A stretch of 64,000 nt of DNA from Halopelagius fulvigenes (GTDB taxonomy: Archaea; Halobacteriota; Halobacteria; Halobacteriales; Haloferacaceae). Positions 17,119 to 25,935 of the stretch are shown piece by piece. Every line of letters begins with the position of its first letter. The stretch's first letter is position 1. A program made the translations under genes and the position numbers. The stretch covers positions 682,001-746,000 of the forward strand of contig NZ_JBHSXH010000015.1 of the NCBI RefSeq assembly GCF_042662625.1, in the 5' to 3' direction. The notes under the pieces are model-generated. The model did not search any database. It saw only the letters and a list, made by a program, of their open reading frames with translations, and had not been told where the DNA came from.

Positions 17119-17375
17119 GTGCTACTCACCTCCGCTTCTGTTCGCGTCAGCATCACGGCGAACGTGATGAGTATGAGGACCCCGCCCACGTAGACGAGAA
17201 TCTGCATGGCTGCAAGGAACTCCGCTTGCAGCATCACGTAATGCACCGCGACGCTCAGGAGCGCGCCCCCCAGCAAGAGTGCGGAGTGCCAGATGTCCCG
17301 CACGAGGACGACGCCCAGGCTGCAGCCCACGGTGACGAGGGCGAACAGCGCGAACGCGATGGTTTCATAAACCAT
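17115..17375 (-). CDS. nuoJ1: Complex I membrane subunit J, N-terminal part (J1)
   Basis: 86 residues with three predicted helices and the ND6-family segment FLAAMQILVYVGGVLILITFAVML (pi-bulge helix with Tyr and Gly). It lacks the last two helices, which are encoded by nuoJ2. A good Shine-Dalgarno-like AAGGAGA lies just upstream of ATG 17375, following the only sizeable gap in the operon. Confidence 0.88.
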   Translation of the reverse strand: MVYETIAFALFALVTVGCSLGVVLVRDIWHSALLLGGALLSVAVHYVMLQAEFLAAMQILVYVGGVLILITFAVMLTRTEAEVSST

Positions 17376-17487
17376 TGTTTGTGTCTCCTTGAGGAATCCT
17401 TTTGTAGATTTCGAGAACGTCCGAACGGGGAACCGAACCGGTTCGTCCGCGGACGTTTACGTTCGGTGAAGCGACCCCACGGTCACC
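17376..17487 (-). promoter_or_regulatory. 112-base gap inside the complex I operon with ribosome-binding site
   Basis: All other junctions of the operon overlap or are a few bases apart, but nuoI and nuoJ1 are 112 bases apart. Read on the minus strand, the gap ends with CTACAAAAGGATTCCTCAAG and a GGAGAC ribosome-binding-like motif before ATG. The earlier part holds a symmetric GAACCGGTTC (rich in dyads). An internal promoter or an mRNA-processing site is possible. Confidence 0.45.
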
Positions 17488-17949
17488 TCACTGGTAGTCG
17501 ACTTCGCCCTCTCCCTCGCCGATCCACGCGTCGCGGTCGGGGTTTCGGGAGTTGAGTGGGTCGATGTCCTTGTACCACGGTACGTTCTTCAGCTGCTCTT
17601 TGTTGTACACGAAGTCGTCCTTCGTGTCGGCGGTGAACTCGAAGTTCTGCGTGAGCAGGATGGCGTCCACGGGGCAGACCTCCTCGCACAGTCGGCAGTA
17701 GATGCACTGCCCGATGTGGAGGTTGTACTGCTCCCCGTTGCGCTGTTCGTCCTGAATGATCTGAATCGTGTCGTTCGGACAGACGTTCTCGCACTGGCGG
17801 CACCAGATACAGCGCTCTTGGCTGAACTTGTGCACGCCGCGGAACCGCGGGCTCACTTCGGGAGCGACGTCCGGGTACTCGACCGTGAACGTCTTCCCGT
17901 CCAATGCGTGCTTCATCGTCGTCGCCATTCCTTTCAGGATTCCAATCAT
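17488..17949 (-). CDS. nuoI: Complex I iron-sulfur subunit I
   Basis: 153 residues from ATG 17949. Two [4Fe-4S] ferredoxin motifs, CIWCRQCENVCP (Cys47, 50, 53, 57) and CIYCRLCEEVCP (Cys82, 85, 88, 92), carry electrons toward cluster N2. The open frame extends far upstream but only within nuoH, so the short form is correct; its start overlaps the nuoH stop by 4 bases. With NuoEFG missing, this subunit is the likely electron entry point, probably from ferredoxin or another donor. Confidence 0.95.
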   Translation of the reverse strand: MIGILKGMATTMKHALDGKTFTVEYPDVAPEVSPRFRGVHKFSQERCIWCRQCENVCPNDTIQIIQDEQRNGEQYNLHIGQCIYCRLCEEVCPVDAILLTQNFEFTADTKDDFVYNKEQLKNVPWYKDIDPLNSRNPDRDAWIGEGEGEVDYQ

Positions 17950-19040
17950 GCGATCACCCCCACGATTATGGCCGTGAGAACCAGGTTGGCGAAGGAGAGC
18001 ACGAGCATCCCCTTCCAACCGACTTCGATGAGTTGGTCGATGCGGAGGCGCGGAATCGCCGACCGCGCCCACTGCGTGAACAGGAAGAACGCCCATATCT
18101 TGATGATGAACCAGACGATGCCCGGCAGGACCGGTCCCGCGGGACCGCCGAGGAACAGCAGCGCGACGAGCGCGCCGCCGAGGAAGATGTGGATGAACTC
18201 CCCGAGGTAGATGAGGACGAAGTAAACCGAGGAGTACTCCGTCTGGTACCCGGCGACGATTTCGGTCGGCGCCTCCGGGATGTCGAACGGGTTCCGTCCG
18301 ATTTCGGCGAGGTTCGCCAGCATGAACAGCGCGAACGCGAACGGATTGACGAACGCGAACCACTGCGGAATCGTCACGCCGGCGACGGTGAGAAGCGGTT
18401 CGGCCTGCACCGCGACGACTTCGCTCGGTCGGAGCGTGCCGGTGAAGATGATCACCGACGCCGCCGTGACGATGAGCGGAATCTCGTACGCGATGTTCTG
18501 CGCGACGGCGCGGAGGCCGCCGAGAAGCGAGTACTTGTTGTTCGAGGCGTATCCGCACATCACGAGGCCGAGCGACGCGATGGAGGATGCGGCGAACGCG
18601 AACACGACGCCCGTCTCCGGGTCGGCCAGTTGGATGCCGCTCCCCATCGGGATGACCGCGAAGCCCAAGAGCGCGGAGAACGGGACGATGATCGGTCCGA
18701 GGTCCCACGCCGGACGGTCGACTCCCTCGGGGACGATGAGCTCCTTCGACAGCAGACGGACGGCGTCCGCGACGATGATGAGCAGGCCGAACGGCCCGAT
18801 GCGGTTGACCGCGATGCGGTCCGTGAACGCGGCGGTGATCTTCCGCTTCGCCCACGGGCCGGCCACGGCCGTCATCGCCAGCATGATGTTGGCGATGAGG
18901 AACGCCCCGAGGAGTCCGCCGACGATGTCGCCGACGATGCCGGAGAGTCCGAGCAGGTTCGCTATCGTCTCCGGCAGGAGAACGGGGTCGTTCCCCCCGC
19001 CCCCGCCCCCACCGCTCTGGAGGAGGACCGTCGCCGACAT
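17946..19040 (-). CDS. nuoH: Complex I quinone-module membrane subunit H
   Basis: 364 residues, about eight to nine membrane helices, ND1 family. Conserved segments include RIGPFGLLIIVADAVRLLSKE and RNPFDIPEAPTEIVAGYQTEYS, the acidic loop forming the quinone entry channel, plus a final RLRIDQLIEVGWK. The N-terminus has a run of seven Gly (GGGGGGG) after the first 11 residues, an unusual low-complexity stretch for this subunit. Overlaps nuoCD by one base and nuoI by four. Confidence 0.95.
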   Translation of the reverse strand: MSATVLLQSGGGGGGGNDPVLLPETIANLLGLSGIVGDIVGGLLGAFLIANIMLAMTAVAGPWAKRKITAAFTDRIAVNRIGPFGLLIIVADAVRLLSKELIVPEGVDRPAWDLGPIIVPFSALLGFAVIPMGSGIQLADPETGVVFAFAASSIASLGLVMCGYASNNKYSLLGGLRAVAQNIAYEIPLIVTAASVIIFTGTLRPSEVVAVQAEPLLTVAGVTIPQWFAFVNPFAFALFMLANLAEIGRNPFDIPEAPTEIVAGYQTEYSSVYFVLIYLGEFIHIFLGGALVALLFLGGPAGPVLPGIVWFIIKIWAFFLFTQWARSAIPRLRIDQLIEVGWKGMLVLSFANLVLTAIIVGVIA

Positions 19041-20707
19041 CAGCGGTCCACCTCGCCGAGGATGATGTCGAGGCTACCGAGGCTGGCGATCATGTCCGGG
19101 ATGTACTCGCCGTTGGACATCTCCGGCAGCGTCTGGAGGTTCGAGAAGCACGGGCTGCGAATCTTGAACCGCGCCGGCTTCTCGGTGCCGTCCGCGCGGA
19201 TGTAGATGCCGAGTTCGCCCTTCGCGCCCTCGACGGCGCGGTATATCTCCGTGTCGTCGTCCGGGCGGAGCGTCCGTGGGACGTTCGACTGGATGTCGCG
19301 CTCGTCTTCGGGCCAGTCTTCGAGCAGGTCGACGCACTGCTCGATTATCTTCGCGGACTCCTCGACTTCGCGCATGCGCACGAGGAGGCGCGAGTAGTTG
19401 TCGCACCCGTCCTCCGTGACGACGTCCCACTCGAGCTCCTCGTAGTAGCCGTAGGGGTCGTCGCGGCGCAGGTCGTAATCGACGCCCGACCCGCGGGCGA
19501 CGGGGCCGGTCGCGCCGTAGGACTTCGCGACGTCCGGCGGCAGCACGCCCGTCCCGATGGTCCGGGTCTGCAGAATCTCGTTGGAGGTGATGAGGTCGTG
19601 GTACTCCTCCAGCGCCGGCGGCAGATCGTCGAGGAAGTCCCGAATCTTCCCGAAGAACTCCTCGCGGGGTTCGGGGAGGTCCCAGACGACGCCGCCGAGG
19701 CGGAAGTAGTTGAACATCATGCGCTGACCGGTGAGGTCCTCCAAGATGTTCTGGACCTTCTCGCGGTCGCGCATGGCGTACATGAAGATGGCGGTGAAGT
19801 CGCCGTAGATGTCCAGCGCGAACGTCCCCACCGCGAGGAAGTGGGAGGCGATGCGGCACAGTTCCGCGCTCATCGTCCGGATGATCTGCGCGTACTCCGG
19901 CACGTCGATGTCCGCGAGGTCCTCCGCGACGCGCGCGTACGCCCACTCGTTGAGCAGGCCGGCCGAGGCGTAGTCCCACCGATCGGGGTACGGCATGATC
20001 TGGTGCCGGTAGGTCCCGTTCTGACAGAGCTGCTCCTCGCAGCGGTGGAGGTAGCCGATGTCGGGTTCGACGTCGGCGATCTGCTCGCCGTCGAGGGTCG
20101 TCTTGACGTGGAGGACGCCGTGCGTCGCCGGGTGGTGCGGCCCGATGTTGATGTACATCGTGTTGCCGTCCTCGCTGCGGTGGTCCTCCTGCAGCGGGTT
20201 CGCGTGCTCCGTGAGCGTGACGATCTGCGGCCGGTCCTGGTCGTAGTCCATCGACAGGGGGTGGCCCTGCCACGTCTCGGGGAGGAGGATGCGGCGCAGG
20301 TCCGGGTGCTCGTCGTACTCGATGCCGACGAGGTCGTACGCCTCACGTTCGTGCCAGTTCGCCGTCCGGAAGACGGGTGCGGCGGACTGACTCCGCGGGT
20401 CGTCCTTCGAGGTGGGCACGACGACGCTGACCTCTCGGGTCCGGTCGTCGTAGCTCGTGAGGTGGTAGATAGACTCGTAGCGGTCCTCGTACTCCTCGGC
20501 GGTGACGCAGGAGAGGTGGTCGAAGTCCGCCTCGTCGCGGAGCGTGAACAGCGCCTCCTGTACGTCGTCCGGGCGGACGACGAGTCCGGGCGCGTTCAGG
20601 TGTTCCTCGCGGCCGACGACGAGGTCGCCGAGAAGGTCGGCGAGCTCGTCCCCGGTCGTCGGAACGGCCGAGACGCTCTCGGGAGTCCGCTGTCGTTCCA
20701 GACTCAT
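19040..20707 (-). CDS. nuoCD: Complex I fused subunits C and D
   Basis: 555 residues. The N-terminal 170 residues match the 30-kDa subunit (DHLSCVTAEEY, WHEREAYDLVGIEYDEHPDLRRILL) and the rest matches the 49-kDa quinone-binding subunit (NIGPHHPATHGVLHVKTTLDGE, GYLHRCEEQL, near-C-terminal DIILGEVDR). Fusion of C and D is usual in haloarchaea and some bacteria. The GPHHPATHG loop contributes to quinone binding near cluster N2. Confidence 0.95.
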   Translation of the reverse strand: MSLERQRTPESVSAVPTTGDELADLLGDLVVGREEHLNAPGLVVRPDDVQEALFTLRDEADFDHLSCVTAEEYEDRYESIYHLTSYDDRTREVSVVVPTSKDDPRSQSAAPVFRTANWHEREAYDLVGIEYDEHPDLRRILLPETWQGHPLSMDYDQDRPQIVTLTEHANPLQEDHRSEDGNTMYINIGPHHPATHGVLHVKTTLDGEQIADVEPDIGYLHRCEEQLCQNGTYRHQIMPYPDRWDYASAGLLNEWAYARVAEDLADIDVPEYAQIIRTMSAELCRIASHFLAVGTFALDIYGDFTAIFMYAMRDREKVQNILEDLTGQRMMFNYFRLGGVVWDLPEPREEFFGKIRDFLDDLPPALEEYHDLITSNEILQTRTIGTGVLPPDVAKSYGATGPVARGSGVDYDLRRDDPYGYYEELEWDVVTEDGCDNYSRLLVRMREVEESAKIIEQCVDLLEDWPEDERDIQSNVPRTLRPDDDTEIYRAVEGAKGELGIYIRADGTEKPARFKIRSPCFSNLQTLPEMSNGEYIPDMIASLGSLDIILGEVDR

Positions 20708-21408
20708 GGCGAATCAGCCCAGTTGTATCTCATTATGAGTTCGTCCTCGTCGATCTGTTCGGCGAGTTTGTCGACGATCTCGTCGCGCGAGAGGTCGCCG
20801 AACTCTTCGAGTTCGTACGGCTTCACCGTCACCGGCGCGGACTCGCCGTTGGCGACGCGCTCTTGCAGCTTGGCGACGCCGTAGACGAGCGCCTCGGGAC
20901 GCGGCGGGCATCCGGGAACGTGGATGTCCACCGGGATGACCTCCTCAGCCCCCTTGATGACGTTGTAGCCCTCTTGGAACGGACCGCCCGAGATGGTGCA
21001 CGACCCCATGCCGACGACGAACTTCGGTTCGGGCATCTGGTCGTACACGCGCTTCATCCGGGGGGCGAACTTCGAGACGATGGTCCCCGGGACGATGATG
21101 ACGTCCGCCTGTCGCGGGGACGCGCGCGGGACGCCCGACCCGAAGCGGTCGAGGTCGTGTTTCACCGCGTACGTGTGCATCATCTCGATGCTGCAGCAGG
21201 CGATACCGAACTGCAGCATGAACATCGAGGACCCGCGGACCCAGTTCATGAACTGGTCGAACTTCGTGAGGATGAACGGCGAGGAGCCGAACGCCTCGCG
21301 AAGCTTCGAGTTGAACCGGTCGTCCGCACCCGTGATGCGGGCGTCCTGAGTCTCGGTCTGTACCCTACTGTTGTCCGTGACGAAAGGTCGGTTGTGTTCG
21401 CTACTCAT
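20704..21408 (-). CDS. nuoB: Complex I N2-cluster subunit B
   Basis: 234 residues. The four cluster-N2 ligands are visible: the tandem CC at Cys71-72, Cys137 (VVGMGSCTISGGPF) and Cys167 (VPGCPPRPEAL). The N-terminal 40 residues are a variable extension. Overlaps nuoCD start and nuoA stop by 4 bases each. Transfers electrons to quinone (menaquinone in haloarchaea). Confidence 0.96.
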   Translation of the reverse strand: MSSEHNRPFVTDNSRVQTETQDARITGADDRFNSKLREAFGSSPFILTKFDQFMNWVRGSSMFMLQFGIACCSIEMMHTYAVKHDLDRFGSGVPRASPRQADVIIVPGTIVSKFAPRMKRVYDQMPEPKFVVGMGSCTISGGPFQEGYNVIKGAEEVIPVDIHVPGCPPRPEALVYGVAKLQERVANGESAPVTVKPYELEEFGDLSRDEIVDKLAEQIDEDELIMRYNWADSP

Positions 21409-21818
21409 GTTTGTCTCTCTGTCTTACGACGGTTCGCAAGCGGGCTTTTGACCCACCTGATAGCGCCGTTGCGCCACGCCCAAACCAAGCCGACGACGAG
21501 GATGCCGACGAATACCAGCATCGGCAGCAACACCTGCGTCAAACTGGCACCTTGGGCCAACGCGGAGCGGTAGATGACCGTCCACGGAAATAGGAGAACG
21601 GTTTCGATGTCGAACACGAGGAACAGCAGCGCGACCATGTAGTACTGGATGTTGAACTGGACGCGCGCCGTACCCGTGGGTACCTCACCGCTCTCGTAGG
21701 TGGCGCTCTTCCCTTGTTCCGGCACGGTTGGACGCAGAAGCGCCGACACCGCCATCATCCCCAGCGGGATGCCGACGCCGACGAGGCCCAACGCACCGAT
21801 TGCGATCCAATCACTCAT
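21405..21818 (-). CDS. nuoA: Complex I membrane subunit A, first gene of the operon
   Basis: 137 residues, three membrane helices, ND3 family with the conserved loop YESGEVPTGTARVQFNIQYYMVALLFLVFDIETVLLFPW (Glu and Asp in helix 2). A basic C-terminal tail follows. The gene is preceded by an AGGAGAC ribosome-binding-like motif and a TATAAG-type box, so translation here probably uses a short leader, unlike most genes in this window. Confidence 0.94.
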   Translation of the reverse strand: MSDWIAIGALGLVGVGIPLGMMAVSALLRPTVPEQGKSATYESGEVPTGTARVQFNIQYYMVALLFLVFDIETVLLFPWTVIYRSALAQGASLTQVLLPMLVFVGILVVGLVWAWRNGAIRWVKSPLANRRKTERQT

Positions 21819-21824
21819 ACCGTA

Positions 21825-21866
21825 GTCTCCTGACGTTCGTGGGTTAGAAGGCTCCCCCTATAAGCG
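21825..21866 (-). promoter_or_regulatory. Promoter and ribosome-binding site of the complex I operon
   Basis: On the minus strand, CGCTTATAGG (box at about 21859-21866) is 41 bases before the nuoA ATG and AGGAGAC (21825-21831) ends 6 bases before it. Predicted transcription start is near 21833-21836, giving a leader of about 15 bases with a good Shine-Dalgarno sequence. Confidence 0.55.
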
Positions 21867-21959
21867 TTGATTTTGGCGCCTCTCGCGGTTTCGGGGGGCT
21901 CATATGGCCGAGGCCCTAAAGACGAAGGGGTTACTTCTCGAACAGTCTCTCTTCTGATA

Positions 21960-22595
21960 CTATCTCGAATCGCGGAACGACTCGACGCCCATGTCGTGGA
22001 TGTCCCGAGACACCTCAGCGACGCCCGATACCAGCTTCTCGTGGTATTCGACGAGGCGTTCTTCGAGTTCCTCGTGCCGCCGCGCGAGTATCTGCGTCGC
22101 CGAGAGCGCCGCGTTGAACGACTTGCCCGCGTCCACGGCGACGATGGGCGCGCCCGTCGGCATCCCGATGACCGAATCGACGGACTTCTCTTGGACCGGC
22201 ACGCCGACGACCGGAAGCGGGTACGCGATGGAGGCGGTCATGTTCGGCAGGTCGGCGGACTTCCCGCCCGCGCCGGCGATTATCACGTCGAGACCCCTCT
22301 CGGCCGCCGTCTCGCCGTACGCGTACATGAGTTCGGGCGTCCGGTGCGCGGAGACGACGTACGTCTCGTAGGTGAAGCGCGCGTCGGGCGCGTCGCGGAA
22401 GTCCGTCTGCTCCGCGAAGCCGAGTTCGTCGAGGGCGTCGTGCGCGCCGGACATCACGTCGAGGTCCGAGTCGGACCCCATGATGATGCCCATCTCGGGC
22501 GTCGTCTCGGGGTCCGCGTCCGCGTCGGCCTCCGCGCGAAGCCGGTCGATGAGGTCCTGTACGTCCACGCTGTCGGAGTCTGTGTCTTCGATCAT
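21960..22595 (-). CDS. purE: N5-carboxyaminoimidazole ribonucleotide mutase
   Basis: 211 residues. Class I PurE, which converts N5-CAIR to CAIR in purine synthesis. Core motifs MGIIMGSDSDLDVM, SAHRTPELMYAYGETA and GAGGKSADLPNMTAS are clear. About 35 acidic residues precede the core, and a helical C-terminal extension of about 35 residues follows. purK lies directly upstream (4-base gap), as expected for the two-step bacterial-type route. Confidence 0.94.
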   Translation of the reverse strand: MIEDTDSDSVDVQDLIDRLRAEADADADPETTPEMGIIMGSDSDLDVMSGAHDALDELGFAEQTDFRDAPDARFTYETYVVSAHRTPELMYAYGETAAERGLDVIIAGAGGKSADLPNMTASIAYPLPVVGVPVQEKSVDSVIGMPTGAPIVAVDAGKSFNAALSATQILARRHEELEERLVEYHEKLVSGVAEVSRDIHDMGVESFRDSR

Positions 22596-22599
22596 GGGT

Positions 22600-23751
22600 T
22601 CACTCGAAGGTCAGTCCGTCCCGCAGGTCGCGGGCGCGCGCGAGTAGGTCGGTCACGTCGGCGTCCGCATCTCCGGTGAGGGTGAGGTGGCCCATCTTCC
22701 GGAGGGGGCGCACGTCGTCTTTCCCGTACCAGTGGAGCGACGCCTCCTCGGCCGAGAGGACGGACTCGACGTTGCCGAGGCGGGCCTCCCGCGTCTCCTC
22801 GACGGTGCCGAGGACGTTCGCCGAGACGGTGGGCGACCGCCGGACAGTAGAGCCGAGGGGCCACCCGAGGACCGCGCGGGCGTGCTGTTCGAACTGGGAG
22901 GTGCGCGCGCCCTCGATGGACCAGTGGCCGGAGTTGTGCGGGCGCGGGGCTATCTCGTTGACCAGAATCTCGCCCTCGCGCGTCTCGAACAGTTCGATTC
23001 CGAAGACGCCGCGGCCGTCGAGCATCGAGAGAACGTCGCGCGCCACCTCGTCCGCGCGTTCGCGCACCTCGTCGGTCGTCCGCGCGGGGACGACAGTCTC
23101 GCGGAGGATCTCCTCCTCGTGGACGTTCTCGCCGGCGGGGAACGTCCGCACCTCGCCGTCGCCCTGCACCGCGATGACGGACAGTTCCCGCTCGAAGTCC
23201 ACGAACGCCTCGGCCATCGCCGGGCCGCCGAGTTCGTCGAGGGCCGCCTCGGCCTCGGACTCGTCGCGGACGGGGACGTTCCCGCGGCCGTCGTAGCCGC
23301 CGGTCCGGGCTTTCAGCATGACGCTGCCGAACTCCGAGAGGGCCTCGCGCAGGTCGTCCGCGTCGTCCACCTGACGGAACGGCGGGACGGGGACGCCGGC
23401 GTCTTCGAGGGCCCGCTTCTGGACGAGTTTGTCCTCGATGGTTCGGAGCGTGTCGGGCGAGGGGTGGACGGCGAGGCCGAACTCCTCGGACACCTCTTCG
23501 AGGAGGTCCGAGTCGGCGAGTTCTATCTCGAACGTCAGCGCGTCCACCCGGGAGGCGAGTTCGCGGAACGCCTCCGGGTCGTCGAAACCGCCGACGACTT
23601 GGTCTCGCGCCACGGGCGCGGCGGGACAGTCGGGCGTGGGGTCGAGGACGACCACGTCGACGCCGACGGGGGCCGCGGCCTCAGCGAGCATGCGCCCGAG
23701 TTGGCCGCCGCCCACGACGCCGAGGGTCGGGCCGGGTACGGTGACGGTCAC
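22600..23751 (-). CDS. purK: 5-(carboxyamino)imidazole ribonucleotide synthase
   Basis: 383 residues, ATP-grasp enzyme that carboxylates AIR with bicarbonate and ATP to give N5-CAIR. The N-terminus GVVGGGQLGRMLAEAA is diagnostic, with KARTGGYDGRGN and NEIAPRPHNSGHW farther along. The start is GTG at 23751; a minus-strand CGTTTATGC at about 23777-23785 sits 27-30 bases upstream, consistent with a leaderless GTG-start transcript. Operon with purE. Confidence 0.94.
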   Translation of the reverse strand: MTVTVPGPTLGVVGGGQLGRMLAEAAAPVGVDVVVLDPTPDCPAAPVARDQVVGGFDDPEAFRELASRVDALTFEIELADSDLLEEVSEEFGLAVHPSPDTLRTIEDKLVQKRALEDAGVPVPPFRQVDDADDLREALSEFGSVMLKARTGGYDGRGNVPVRDESEAEAALDELGGPAMAEAFVDFERELSVIAVQGDGEVRTFPAGENVHEEEILRETVVPARTTDEVRERADEVARDVLSMLDGRGVFGIELFETREGEILVNEIAPRPHNSGHWSIEGARTSQFEQHARAVLGWPLGSTVRRSPTVSANVLGTVEETREARLGNVESVLSAEEASLHWYGKDDVRPLRKMGHLTLTGDADADVTDLLARARDLRDGLTFE

Positions 23752-23842
23752 AGTCGCTCGGTTGTGGAGAACACTGCATAAACGTTGCCGAAACGGACGA
23801 GGAAGTGAGCACGTTCGTGCCCAAAAATGAGCCGGCGAGTCG

Positions 23843-25762
23843 TCAGGCCGGGGCCGAGGCGTTCGCCGCGCCGTCGCCGTTCGCCGGGCGCAGGCTATCG
23901 GCCGAATCGACGCTCACGTCGGGGCCGTTCACGCCGTTGAGCGCCTCCCGGTCGATGAACACGACGACGCCGTCGTTCCAGAGGCGGAACTTGTGCTCGA
24001 ACGCCTCGTAGCCGTCGAGGTGCGGTTCGACCTCGTCTCGGCTGAAGTCCTTCGCGATGACGACCGGCGGGGCGTCCCGCAACGCCTCCTCGGGCGCGGT
24101 GTCGGGCGAGGTGCTCGTCACCTCAGCGCCGTACATCTCGAGGTACCACGGGAGCGGCAGGCGGTCGTGCCACGCCGGGCCGCCCGGCGGCGGCGTCCGA
24201 AGCGAGGACTCGTCTTTCACGTAGAACAACTCGTCGCCGCTCCCGGGCGCGGTCGTCCCGTAGAACAGCACGTCGGTCCCCCCGTTTGCCCGCGCGACGG
24301 CCCCGACGGTCTCCATCGTCGGCTTCAGGTCATTCTCGGGTTGCGCCCACTGGAGGACCTGCTTGTCCTCCTCCGATGCGCTGTTGAAGTAGGTCGCGTT
24401 GGCGGCGGCGACGCCGCCGAGGGAGGCGAGGACGACGAGCGCGGCCAGCCCGACGCTCACCGCGTCGTCCGCCGAGAGCGCTTCCCGCCCGGACTCGAAG
24501 ACGAAGGCGACGCCGACGGCCGCCGGGACGGCCAACGGGACGACGGCGTGGACGACGGCCCACGGCGCTTCGATGTCGGTGGCGATGGGGTAGCCGAAGA
24601 TGGAGGCGATGCCCCAGTACGTCGCGAAGGCGACGAACTCGCGGTAGCGGCCGCCGCGGAAGCCGTACCGGTCCACGAAGACGCCGACGGTGGCGAAGAT
24701 GATGACCGCGGGCGCGCCGTACACCATCGTCTCCAGGAAGTCGTGGAGGAAGGGGAGGTACGCGTGGTCCTGGTGGCCGCCGGACGCCCACGTGTCCGCG
24801 AACTTCTCGGCCGCGCCGATAGTCCCCGCTTCGACGACGCTCGTCAGCGACGCGGACCCGCCGAACGCCTGCCAGAGATCCGGCCGCGGCGCGTAGAAGA
24901 ACGCGACGATGACGAGGAACAGGAGCGTCGAGGCGACGAGAGTGCCGCCGATGCGGAGGAGGCTCCGTCCCGTCGTCTCGCCGTGGCCGCGGAGTCGCGC
25001 GGCGACGGCGCGGGGCCACCGGCGGCCGAACACGTCGTGGGCGGACTCGCCGCGCGCCGTGGCCGCGAGCAACCGATGGTCGGCCAGCAGGGCGGCCGCG
25101 CCGACGAAACAGAGCACGTAGAGGAGGGCGTTCTCCTTCGTCGTGAACGCCAGCCCCATCGAGGCGGCGGCGGGGAAGGCGTACCGGAGTTTCCCGGTGT
25201 CGAAGCCGCGGACGACGAACCCGAGCGCGAACAGCGAGAACGCCGCCACGAGGACGTCGTTGCGCATGAACCGCGAGTAGTAGACCAAGAGCGGATTCAG
25301 CGCGAGGACGGCGGCGAACGCGACCACCTCGGTCCGTTCGAGGCGTTCGCGGAACAGCCACGCCGCGAGGGGGAGGAGGCCGCCGACGACGGCGACGGGG
25401 AGGCGAACGAGGAAGTCGGAGGGATCCGCGACGGCCAGCAACCAGTCGTTGACGATCTGGAGGAACGGGCCGTGGACGATGGGGCGGTAGACGAAGTAGT
25501 CCGTCTCGTGGTACCTGAGGATCCAGTAGCCGACGCGCCCCTCGTCCCAGTGCATAATGCGCCCGCCGAGGGCGACGAGGCGGAGAACGAGTGCGACGGC
25601 GGCGGCGGCGAGGACGCCGAGGAGGACGCGGGAGTGACCGTGGCGGTGGCGACGCTCCGACCGCGCCTCTGCGTCCGTCCGGTTCGCGGTCGATTCCTCG
25701 ACCGTCGCGGACGAAGAGGCGGACGAAGAGGCGGACGGAGACGACACCTCGTCGGAACTCAT
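23843..25762 (-). CDS. agl23: Agl23-like membrane protein (TIGR03663-type, GT-C fold)
   Basis: 639 residues. A Ser/Thr/Ala-rich N-terminal 45-residue segment is followed by about 10-12 membrane helices in the N-terminal 460 residues, with a conserved acidic loop after helix 1 (GGRIMHWDEGRVGYW) as in dolichol-phosphate-mannose-protein mannosyltransferase relatives. An extracellular C-terminal domain of about 150 residues follows. It matches the family called 'flippase activity-associated protein Agl23', linked to lipid-linked glycan transfer in archaeal N-glycosylation. No other agl genes are in the window. Biochemical activity is inferred by family only. Confidence 0.78.
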   Translation of the reverse strand: MSSDEVSSPSASSSASSSATVEESTANRTDAEARSERRHRHGHSRVLLGVLAAAAVALVLRLVALGGRIMHWDEGRVGYWILRYHETDYFVYRPIVHGPFLQIVNDWLLAVADPSDFLVRLPVAVVGGLLPLAAWLFRERLERTEVVAFAAVLALNPLLVYYSRFMRNDVLVAAFSLFALGFVVRGFDTGKLRYAFPAAASMGLAFTTKENALLYVLCFVGAAALLADHRLLAATARGESAHDVFGRRWPRAVAARLRGHGETTGRSLLRIGGTLVASTLLFLVIVAFFYAPRPDLWQAFGGSASLTSVVEAGTIGAAEKFADTWASGGHQDHAYLPFLHDFLETMVYGAPAVIIFATVGVFVDRYGFRGGRYREFVAFATYWGIASIFGYPIATDIEAPWAVVHAVVPLAVPAAVGVAFVFESGREALSADDAVSVGLAALVVLASLGGVAAANATYFNSASEEDKQVLQWAQPENDLKPTMETVGAVARANGGTDVLFYGTTAPGSGDELFYVKDESSLRTPPPGGPAWHDRLPLPWYLEMYGAEVTSTSPDTAPEEALRDAPPVVIAKDFSRDEVEPHLDGYEAFEHKFRLWNDGVVVFIDREALNGVNGPDVSVDSADSLRPANGDGAANASAPA

Positions 25763-25935
25763 AGACTCTCATCGCCCCTCCGAGACTACAACTCTTGTGT
25801 TTGCTCGTAGTTCGCGGGCGTCGGTTCGAATCGACGGGCGCGTCACCGCCGCGAGACGCCGCCTCTCCGCCCGTCACCGCGGCCGCTTCTGCGCGCTTCG
25901 GTAGTTCTTTTATCGCCGCACGGAACCGGACGCGT

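Noticed and set aside
25805..25835. tRNA-like T-arm (GGTTCGAATC flanked by CGTCG/CGACG)
   Set aside because: The hairpin has an 8-base loop instead of 7, and no acceptor, D or anticodon stems can be built upstream.
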